DNA from: an uncultured SAR86 cluster bacterium
GTDB taxonomy: Bacteria; Pseudomonadota; Gammaproteobacteria; Magnimaribacterales; AG-339-G14
DNA length: 64,000 nt
Direction: 5' to 3'
Assembly (NCBI GenBank): GCA_902524805.1
Contig: CABZES010000007.1
Coordinates: 1-64,000 of the forward strand
Shown here: piece after piece, positions 20,136 to 28,251 of the stretch
Numbering within the stretch: position 1 is the first letter of the stretch
How the letters are laid out: every line of letters starts with the position of its first letter
The notes under the pieces: model-generated
Seen by the model: the letters and a program-made list of their open reading frames with translations, nothing else
What the model was told of the DNA's origin: nothing
Databases searched by the model: none
Made by a program: the position numbers and the translations under genes

Positions 20136-20144
20136 ACTACGTCC

Positions 20145-21153
20145 TATGTCTTCAATTTTAACTGGCATAACCACTAGCGGAACTCCTCATCTAGGAAATT
20201 ATATTGGAGCAATAAAACCTTCCCTGATAAAAATCAAAAAAGCAAAAAGATCTTTTTTGTTTTTGGCTGATTATCATTCATTGATTAAACAACAAGAACC
20301 AGAATTAACTCATAGATCAAGTCTAGAGATTGCTTCTGCTTGGTTAGCCTGCGGCTTAAATCCTAAAAAGACTTTTTTTTATAGACAGTCCCGAGTGCCT
20401 CAAATTATGGAATTAAATTGGATTTTATCTAATACGACTTCAAAAGGTCTTTTAAACAGAGCACACGCTTACAAAGCAGCTGTAGATTTAAATCAGGAAA
20501 AAAAAATTAAAGACCTTGATAAAGGAATATCAGCTGGAACCTTTAATTATCCGATTTTAATGGCTGCTGATATCTTGATATTTGATGCTGAAATAGTTCC
20601 AGTAGGAAGCGACCAAAAACAGCATATTGAAATGACAAGAGATATAGCTCTTAGATTCAACCATATATATGGCGAAACTTTTAAAATACCTGAAGCTCAT
20701 ATTTCAAGAGATATTCCTTTGTTATCCGGAACAGACGGCAGAAAAATGAGCAAGTCTTACAAAAACTATATTGAATTGTTTGCAAACGAAAAAGAACTCC
20801 AGAAAGCAATTAATAAAATTGTCACAGATTCTTTATTGCCAGGGGAACCAAAAAAAACTAAAGACTCAGTTTTATTTAATTATTTTAAAGCCTTTTCCTC
20901 AAAAGAATTTTTATTAGAAGTAGAAAAAATGTTTCTTGATGGAAAAGGCTGGGGAGATTTAAAGAAAGAGCTCTTTACTTTAGTGAATAAGGAATTAAAA
21001 ATTTACAGAGAAAAATATTATCATTATCTTGATAATTCAAATGAAGTAGAAAAAATCTTAATCGAGGGTGAAAACAAAGTTTCTTCAATTGCAGAAAAAA
21101 AACTTTCAGAAATTAGAAAAAAGGTTGGTATAAGAGCTCTCGATGAAAAATAA
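20145..21153 (+). CDS. trpS: tryptophanyl-tRNA synthetase
   Basis: TGITTSGTPHLGNYIGAIKP (HIGH region), DGRKMSKSYKN (KMSKS); start inferred at ATGTCTTCAATT. Confidence 0.93.
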
Positions 21154-21703
21154 AAAAAATATTTTAACTTATCCAAAAAATATAAATTTTGAGTTTTTAG
21201 GTCTTGAGTTTATGAGACTTCATCAACATGGTCAGGGAATAATTTCTAGATCTAAATGTTCTCACTCTATTGAAAAACATGGATTTCCTTTCATCATTAA
21301 TAAATTTTTAGCTGAAGATTTTAATAATTTTCAACTGACTGATTTTATGTTTGTAAGAGCAAAAGGGTTTCATGGCCCTTATTCAAGTGACTCTCTTTCT
21401 AGTGATAATTATGAAGAATTGGATAGAAAAGATATTGAAAAAAAGATTCTAAATGAATTGAAAAAAACTAGATTAAATACCCCTCAAATCTCTGATCAAG
21501 TTTTAACAAGGTTTCAATATTTTATTGATGTGATTTTAAACAGACCAACAATATGTTTCTGTTTGAATAGATCGGTTACTGATAAAAAAAATAATTTAAA
21601 ATTTGAACATGAATGGTCTCATGCTTTAAATGAGTATTATGAGTTCATTATTTTTTCTTTAGAAGCAGATGAATGTTTTTCTATCATTCTTGCTTATGAT
21701 TAA
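21143..21703 (+). CDS. hypothetical protein
   Basis: 186 aa ORF overlapping the trpS stop; no recognised motif. Confidence 0.55.
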   Translation: MKNKKNILTYPKNINFEFLGLEFMRLHQHGQGIISRSKCSHSIEKHGFPFIINKFLAEDFNNFQLTDFMFVRAKGFHGPYSSDSLSSDNYEELDRKDIEKKILNELKKTRLNTPQISDQVLTRFQYFIDVILNRPTICFCLNRSVTDKKNNLKFEHEWSHALNEYYEFIIFSLEADECFSIILAYD

Positions 21704-22907
21704 TGAAATAGAAAAACCTCATAAATCAATTTGGCTTCTTGCTGCAGCTTTAGCTTGTGTTGGTGCAGGGCAATCTACAGTATTTATTTTAATTCCTTCA
21801 GAAGTAAGAAGTTTAGGGTTTACTGAATTTGAAGTAGGGCTAATTTTTTCAATTTCTGCTTTAGCATGGATGATATTTAGTCCGTTTTGGGGAAGGTTGA
21901 GCGATAAATTTGGAAGAGGATCGATTTTTTTACTAGGAATGATCGGGTTTGCTTTTTCTATGGCTTCTTTTGCTGCCATTTTAATATCAGCTCAAAGTCT
22001 TCTATTGCCTTTAGCATTGGTTTTTCCTTTGTTAGTTTTGACAAGGCTAATTAATGGGCTTTTAGGAAGCGCTGTGAGGCCAGCTGCTGGTGGAAGGATT
22101 GCTGATTTAACTTCTCCCACTACAAGGACAGCTGGCTTTGCAAGATTTGATGCAGGTTGGCAGTTTGGTGTTGTTATTGGGCCAATAGTTGTGGGAGTCT
22201 TGTTATCAGTTTTTAATGAGAATCTTTTAGCGCCTTTTCTATTCATAGCTGTGTTAGGTTTAATAATAGGCTTTTATAATTTTAAAAATATGAACGAATC
22301 TTTTAAAGCCGAAGATATAAAGCAGCAACCAAAATTAAAATTTTATGACTCAAGAGTTTGGCCTTCGCTTCTAATAGCATCGTTTATGGGAATTTCTAAT
22401 GCCTGTTTAGTTCTAACGTCTGCGCTTTATACGAAGGACGTGATAATAACGAATGGAGAAAGTGTCTATACAGTAATAGCTATTGGATTTTCATTGGTTG
22501 CTATGTCAGGAATGTTCGCTAATTTATTTATAGTTGATAAATTTAAAATAAGGCCTTTAAACCTAATCAAATGGGGCTGTTCTTTAATTCTTTTAAGTTA
22601 TTTATTTTTAGCTAATGCGACATCTATTTCGAATTTATACCTATCGTTAATTATGTTTGGATTAGGTTCTGGGTTAATAAGGCCGGGGAATATAACTATT
22701 TTGTCTCTATCAGTAAGTCCTAAAGAGCAAGGAGCTGCAAGCGGCTGGATGGGAACAGTTTTTCCAATTGGACACCTGATAACTCCATTTTCAATTATGC
22801 CTCTATATATGTTGAGTCCGAACCTGCCTTATTTTGCAATCAGTTTTCTGGCTTTATTATTAATAATATTTATACTTTTAAATCAAAAAAAATATTTTTA
22901 TTATTAG
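21696..22907 (+). CDS. MFS transporter
   Basis: 12 TM pattern, FWGRLSDKFGRG MFS motif, GSAVRPAAGGRIADLT. Confidence 0.88.
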   Translation: MINEIEKPHKSIWLLAAALACVGAGQSTVFILIPSEVRSLGFTEFEVGLIFSISALAWMIFSPFWGRLSDKFGRGSIFLLGMIGFAFSMASFAAILISAQSLLLPLALVFPLLVLTRLINGLLGSAVRPAAGGRIADLTSPTTRTAGFARFDAGWQFGVVIGPIVVGVLLSVFNENLLAPFLFIAVLGLIIGFYNFKNMNESFKAEDIKQQPKLKFYDSRVWPSLLIASFMGISNACLVLTSALYTKDVIITNGESVYTVIAIGFSLVAMSGMFANLFIVDKFKIRPLNLIKWGCSLILLSYLFLANATSISNLYLSLIMFGLGSGLIRPGNITILSLSVSPKEQGAASGWMGTVFPIGHLITPFSIMPLYMLSPNLPYFAISFLALLLIIFILLNQKKYFYY

Positions 22908-22918
22908 GGTCTAAGATT

Positions 22919-23812
22919 ATGTTTAAAGAAGATGCGTTAGAAGGAAAAAGAATTCTTGTCACTGGTGGAGGAAGTGGCTTAGGGAAAGAAATGTCAAAAC
23001 ATTTTTTATCTCATGGCGCCGAAGTTATTATTTGCGGTAGAAGGGATTCAGTTCTGAAAGAAACAGAAAAAGAGCTGGCAAAAACCACAAAAGGAAAAAT
23101 TTCATCGTTTAGTTTGGACATTAGAGATTCTCTCGCGATTGAAGAAGCAATAGATTCGGTTTTTGCATCGGGAGGCCTCGATGGATTGGTGAATAATGCT
23201 GCAGGAAATTTTATAAGTAGAACCAAAGATTTATCGTCAAATGCTTTCAATGCAATTGCTTCTATTGTCTTTCATGGCACTTTTAACATGACAAATAGTG
23301 TTGGTAAGAAATGGATTGAAATGAAAACTCCCGGCAATATTTTATCAATCACAACTACTTGGGTTTGGACTGGGTCTCCTTTCGTTGTGCCTTCTGCAAT
23401 GTCAAAATCGGGAATCAATGCAATGACTAAGTCGTTAGCTGTAGAGTGGGGTCCTCATAATATTAGATTGAATTGTATTGCCCCAGGACCTTTTCCAACA
23501 GAAGGAGCATGGTCAAGGCTTAGCCCGGAAACAGAAAATAATGAAGGAGCTTTAGACCAAAGTTCAATGTCATCCAATCCTATGGGCAGAGTAGGTGAAA
23601 TGAGCGAACTTGGAAATTTAGCTACATTTTTAATGTCTGACGGATGCGATTATTTAACTGGTCAAACTATCGCAATAGACGGAGCAGCTTATCTTTCTGC
23701 TGGGGGAACTTTTGCAAGCCTTGGAAAGCTTAATGATGAAGACTGGACAAACATAAGAGAAACCATTAAAAAAAGTAATGAAAAAGATAAAAATTTAAGA
23801 AATACAAAATAA
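22919..23812 (+). CDS. SDR family oxidoreductase (2,4-dienoyl-CoA reductase-like)
   Basis: VTGGGSGLGKEMSKHF, NNAAGNF, IRLNCIAPGPFPTEGA, DGAAYLSAGG. Confidence 0.88.
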   Translation: MFKEDALEGKRILVTGGGSGLGKEMSKHFLSHGAEVIICGRRDSVLKETEKELAKTTKGKISSFSLDIRDSLAIEEAIDSVFASGGLDGLVNNAAGNFISRTKDLSSNAFNAIASIVFHGTFNMTNSVGKKWIEMKTPGNILSITTTWVWTGSPFVVPSAMSKSGINAMTKSLAVEWGPHNIRLNCIAPGPFPTEGAWSRLSPETENNEGALDQSSMSSNPMGRVGEMSELGNLATFLMSDGCDYLTGQTIAIDGAAYLSAGGTFASLGKLNDEDWTNIRETIKKSNEKDKNLRNTK

Positions 23813-23831
23813 ATCACTAAAGGAGAAAGAT

Positions 23832-25283
23832 ATGTCACAAGAAAAAATTCAAGAAATGGAAGAAATTTTAAAACTTCAAAAAAAACTATACATTGAGGAA
23901 GCAACTCCTAGTTTAGAGCTTAGACAAGACAGACTTACTCGTTGTATTGAAATGCTTAAAAAATATAATGTTGAAATTTTAGACTGTATTCAAGAAGACT
24001 TCGGCAATAGAGATTACAATTCTGGATTCCTTACAGAAATCATGTCAACCATTGGTTCCTTAAATCATGCAAAAGAAAATGTTAAACAATGGATGAAAGA
24101 TGAAAAAAGAAGGAGTAACTTGTCTCAGCCTTTTCCTATAAGAACTCTTATGTCTTTATTGGGATCTAAATCTTGGATTAAATATCAACCTTTGGGAACT
24201 GTTGGCTTAATTAGTCCATGGAATTTTCCTATCAATCTGGTTTTATCACCTCTCGGGACTATTTTTGCTGCAGGAAATAGAGTTATGATTAAACCATCTG
24301 AATTCACTCCAGCCACTTCTGATCTAACAGAAAAAATGTTCAAAGAATTTTTTGATGCTTCAGAAGCTGCAGTTATAACTGGTGGTCCGGATGTTGCAGC
24401 CGCATTCAGCAGTTTATCTTTTGACCATTTACTTTTTACTGGAAGCACTCAAACTGGAAAATTAGTCATGAAATCTGCTTCTGAAAACTTAGTACCTGTG
24501 ACTTTGGAATTGGGAGGTAAATCACCAGTGATTGTCGATGAAAATGCTGATTTAAAAAATACTGCAACCAAAGTTATGAGAGGAAAGACTATGAATGCTG
24601 GACAGATTTGTTTAGCCCCTGATTATGTGATGGTGCCTAAAGGAAAATCTGAAGAATTTGTTAAGGAATCTGAAGATGCAGTTAAAGTTATGTATGAGAA
24701 TCTTAAATATAATCAAAACTATACTTCTGTAATAAATGAAAAACATTACGATCGATTAAACAGTTTGCTTGAAGATGCAAAAGAAAAAGGTGCTGACATA
24801 AGAGTTATAAATCCTGCTGATGAAGATTTTACTCAACAAGAAGTTCATAAAATTCCTCCAACATTAGTCTTAAATCCCACTGATGACATGGACATCATGA
24901 AAGAAGAAATATTTGGTCCATTACTTCCTGTCAAAGAATATGATGACTTCCAAGAAACAATTGGGTATGTAAATTCAAAAGACAGGCCTTTAGGTTTGTA
25001 TTATTTTGGGAACGATAAAAATCGAGAAAATGATGTATTAAATAATACAATTTCAGGAGGAGTTACTTTAAACGACGTAATTTGGCATATAGGGCAAGAA
25101 GATATTCCATTTGGAGGAGTAGGACCAAGTGGAACAGGAAATTATCATGGGTTTGATGGATTCAAAAATTTTAGTCATGCTAAAGCTATCTACAAACAAT
25201 TTTCTGCAGACCTTTTGGCTCCAATGATGCCTCCTTATAAAGGCAAACAACTTGAATCTACCAAAGAATCTTTATTGAAATAA
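23832..25283 (+). CDS. aldehyde dehydrogenase (coniferyl aldehyde dehydrogenase-like)
   Basis: GLISPWNFPINLVLSPLG, FTGSTQTGK, VTLELGGKSPVIVDENAD, NAGQICLAPDYV; C-terminal PFGGVGPSGTGNYHG. Confidence 0.9.
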   Translation: MSQEKIQEMEEILKLQKKLYIEEATPSLELRQDRLTRCIEMLKKYNVEILDCIQEDFGNRDYNSGFLTEIMSTIGSLNHAKENVKQWMKDEKRRSNLSQPFPIRTLMSLLGSKSWIKYQPLGTVGLISPWNFPINLVLSPLGTIFAAGNRVMIKPSEFTPATSDLTEKMFKEFFDASEAAVITGGPDVAAAFSSLSFDHLLFTGSTQTGKLVMKSASENLVPVTLELGGKSPVIVDENADLKNTATKVMRGKTMNAGQICLAPDYVMVPKGKSEEFVKESEDAVKVMYENLKYNQNYTSVINEKHYDRLNSLLEDAKEKGADIRVINPADEDFTQQEVHKIPPTLVLNPTDDMDIMKEEIFGPLLPVKEYDDFQETIGYVNSKDRPLGLYYFGNDKNRENDVLNNTISGGVTLNDVIWHIGQEDIPFGGVGPSGTGNYHGFDGFKNFSHAKAIYKQFSADLLAPMMPPYKGKQLESTKESLLK

Positions 25284-25307
25284 ATTTTCTGTATAGTTTT
25301 ATATCTT

Positions 25308-26552
25308 ATGGAAACTAAAGATATATCCCTTTCAATTGCTTTTGAGTATTTGAGATCTAAGACAAAAGGAGCAACTTCTTTTGTTTCATCGCTAGCATAT
25401 ACATGCGTGGCTATTGGAGTGGCAGTTTTAATAATAGTCTCTTCGGTAATGAATGGATTCGAAAAAGAACTTAGAGACCGAATTCTTAATGTTATTCCTC
25501 ATGCTTCAATTGAGGGAATTTTACCTCTTTCAAATTGGAATGAGATTTATGAATCTTTAAAAGATAACCAGAAAGTTGTAGGAGTTGCGCCATTTATTCA
25601 ATCACAAATGTTGATAGGAAGCTTAGATGAAGTATATGGATCAAATTTAATAGGAATAGACCCAAACTCTGAAAAAAGTGTTTCTGTAGTATCTAGTTAT
25701 GTTTCAAAAGGAAGTTACGAATCATTAAATGAAGACTCAAATAATATAATTCTTGGAGAACTATTAGCAAGAAAATTAAATTTAGATATTGGAAATCAAG
25801 TATCTTTGATGCTTCCAGATAATAATGCTTCGTTTTCCGGATATTTTCCAAAAATTAAAAATTTTAAAGTCAGTGGTATTTTCAGGGTAGGCGCTCCTGA
25901 TATTGATGAAGGAGTAGCTTATATAAATATTTCTCAGGCAGCTAATTTATTGTCGCTCAAAGATAATATTCATGGTTTTAGAATTAAATTTGATGATTTG
26001 TTTGAAGCAAATTATTTATCCTGGGAAGTTTTAATGGATGTAGAAGATCTTACAGATCAAGTTTTAATATCCGAAAATTGGACTTTTACTTATGGCCCCT
26101 TGTTTGAAGCAATAATGATGGAAAAAACACTTGTTGGTTTGCTAGTTTTTTTAATAGTACTTGTTGCAGCTTTTAATATAGTTTCAATGCTTGTAATGTT
26201 GATAAATGACAAAAAAGCTCAATTAGCTATTTTTAAAACTATGGGAATGACCAAATATGAAATAAGAAAAATTTTTATATATTTAGGAGCAATGATTGCC
26301 TCTATTGGCTCTTTAGTAGGGCTAATATTAGGATTAAGTTTAACCTTCCTTTTATCTTCAAGAGTATTTGAAGAATTTATAAATTCATTAATGCAAGGGA
26401 CCTACTTCATAAGCTATTTTCCAGTCGATGTAAGATTTTCTTGGGTTTTCTTTATATTATTTTCTACGATTATTCTTACTCTTTTGGTCTGTTTATATCC
26501 TGCGAGAATTGCATCTAAGGTCATTCCTGCGGAGGTTTTAAGAAATGAGTAA
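25308..26552 (+). CDS. lipoprotein-releasing ABC transporter permease (LolC/LolE family)
   Basis: SIAFEYLRSKTKGATSFVSSLA.. , VSSVMNGFEKELRDRILNVIPHASI, C-terminal FtsX-like TM segments. Confidence 0.9.
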   Translation: METKDISLSIAFEYLRSKTKGATSFVSSLAYTCVAIGVAVLIIVSSVMNGFEKELRDRILNVIPHASIEGILPLSNWNEIYESLKDNQKVVGVAPFIQSQMLIGSLDEVYGSNLIGIDPNSEKSVSVVSSYVSKGSYESLNEDSNNIILGELLARKLNLDIGNQVSLMLPDNNASFSGYFPKIKNFKVSGIFRVGAPDIDEGVAYINISQAANLLSLKDNIHGFRIKFDDLFEANYLSWEVLMDVEDLTDQVLISENWTFTYGPLFEAIMMEKTLVGLLVFLIVLVAAFNIVSMLVMLINDKKAQLAIFKTMGMTKYEIRKIFIYLGAMIASIGSLVGLILGLSLTFLLSSRVFEEFINSLMQGTYFISYFPVDVRFSWVFFILFSTIILTLLVCLYPARIASKVIPAEVLRNE

Positions 26553-27219
26553 TTGTGTAATTGAAGCAATAAATTTAAATAAAAATTTTTCAGAAAATTC
26601 TAATATTGTAGAGGCGGTAAGGAATGTAAGTTTTACTCTTGGAAAGTCAGAGATAATGATTATTTTTGGAAGATCTGGTTCAGGCAAATCAACATTATTA
26701 TATTTGTTGGCCGGATTAGAAACTTGCTCTAGTGGAAATATTAAATTTGATAAATTTAATTTCGAAGATTTGACATTTGACGAATTAGCTTCTATCAGGA
26801 GATCAAATATAGGTTTTGTGTATCAATTTCATCACCTAATTCCAGAATTTAGCGCTATTGATAACGCTTCATTTCCTTTGCTGCTAAATGGAGATACCAA
26901 AGAAGAGGCGTACGTGAAGGCAGAAGATATTTTAAATAAATTTGGACTTGGCAATAGAAAGCATCATAAACCAAATCAACTTTCTGGAGGAGAAAGACAA
27001 AGAGTTGCAATCGCAAGAGCCCTGATACATGACCCAAAATTTGTTTTACTAGATGAGCCAACGGGCGACCTTGATCGAGATACCGCTCAAGAGGTAAGAG
27101 AAATGCTCAAAGAATATATGCAAAATTCGAATGCTTCTCTAATAATAGCAACTCATGACAGAAGTTTTGAGGAGTTATCGAACTTTCAAAAAACAATGGA
27201 TTTTGGATCTCTTATATAA
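26545..27219 (+). CDS. lolD: lipoprotein-releasing ABC transporter ATP-binding protein LolD
   Basis: [18 protein letters not shown] Walker [43 protein letters not shown]. Confidence 0.93.
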   Translation: MSNCVIEAINLNKNFSENSNIVEAVRNVSFTLGKSEIMIIFGRSGSGKSTLLYLLAGLETCSSGNIKFDKFNFEDLTFDELASIRRSNIGFVYQFHHLIPEFSAIDNASFPLLLNGDTKEEAYVKAEDILNKFGLGNRKHHKPNQLSGGERQRVAIARALIHDPKFVLLDEPTGDLDRDTAQEVREMLKEYMQNSNASLIIATHDRSFEELSNFQKTMDFGSLI

Positions 27220-27237
27220 TTGTAAATAAGGATAAAT

Positions 27238-27840
27238 ATGTCATATGTACTTTTTTCAGGCGGGTTAATAATTTGGCCAATTATTCTTTTATCGATTATT
27301 TCCTTAGCCATCATAATTGAAAAATCATGGAATTTAGCAAGAGATATGGTTCTGCCTAGAGATTTAACAAAGGATGTTATTTCCCAAATTGAAAAAAAAT
27401 CTCTTACTAATGAAATGAAAGAAAAGATGGCATGTGACTCTATTCAAGGAACAATTTTTTTTGGTCTTCTAGAAGAAAAAATTAAAAGTAAAATTAATTT
27501 GAGATTACGCGCAGAGGAGATTGGGAGAATTGAAATAAATAAACTCGAAAAGTTTATGACCTTACTTGGCACTATTGCATCAGTTTCTCCAATTTTGGGT
27601 CTTTTAGGAACTGTGACAGGAATGATATCAATATTTAGTAATCTTTTAGTTGTAGGAACCAATTCCATAGGACCTTTGGCAGGAGGTATTGCAGAGGCTT
27701 TAGTCACAACTGCCGCTGGATTGATTGTTGCAATTCCGAGTTTAATTTTTTATCGATCGTTTAATAGAACAATAGATAATTACTCTTTAGAGTTAGAGGA
27801 AGAATCAAATAAATTAATTAGTTATTTATCAAAAAATTGA
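27238..27840 (+). CDS. exbB: MotA/TolQ/ExbB proton channel family protein
   Basis: LGTIASVSPILGLLGTVTGMISIF and GGIAEALVTTAAGLIVAIPSLIFY. Confidence 0.9.
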   Translation: MSYVLFSGGLIIWPIILLSIISLAIIIEKSWNLARDMVLPRDLTKDVISQIEKKSLTNEMKEKMACDSIQGTIFFGLLEEKIKSKINLRLRAEEIGRIEINKLEKFMTLLGTIASVSPILGLLGTVTGMISIFSNLLVVGTNSIGPLAGGIAEALVTTAAGLIVAIPSLIFYRSFNRTIDNYSLELEEESNKLISYLSKN

Positions 27841-28250
27841 AATTCAAGAAAAAAAAATCTCCAGATATAAGTTTAGAAATTACTCCCTTGGTGGATGTTA
27901 TTTTTCTTTTATTAATCTTTTTTGTTTTAAGTACTCAATTTATTGATTTAAAAACTATGTCTATAGATTTACCGAGCCTTGATAAAAAAACAATGAGTAA
28001 TTTGCCAGAAAACAGAGTCAAAATAGAGATATCTAAAGAAGGAGAGGTTTTGATTAATAATACGACGATAAGTGAATTTTCTCTCAAATCACTTAACGAA
28101 GAACTTAGTTTAATCCCCTCAAATGTAAAGACGGCGATTATTTCCGCTGATTCAGATACAAGATATCAATATATAGTTACTATTATGGAGTCTTTAAACA
28201 GCAATGGTTTTAAAAATATTCAAATTAATGGTGTTTCAAAGGTAGATTGA
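27837..28250 (+). CDS. exbD: biopolymer transporter ExbD/TolR family protein
   Basis: ISLEITPLVDVIFLLLIFFVLSTQF; TTG start overlapping exbB. Confidence 0.9.
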   Translation: MKFKKKKSPDISLEITPLVDVIFLLLIFFVLSTQFIDLKTMSIDLPSLDKKTMSNLPENRVKIEISKEGEVLINNTTISEFSLKSLNEELSLIPSNVKTAIISADSDTRYQYIVTIMESLNSNGFKNIQINGVSKVD

Positions 28251-28251
28251 T

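Noticed and set aside
19983-20177. Arg/Lys-rich 64-aa ORF (MRKKLRSRRRRVRRRKKF...)
   Set aside because: GTG start without a clear SD, runs through the terminator hairpin and into trpS; the region pairs well as RNA, so the basic composition is probably a by-product of purine-rich sequence. Not fully excluded.
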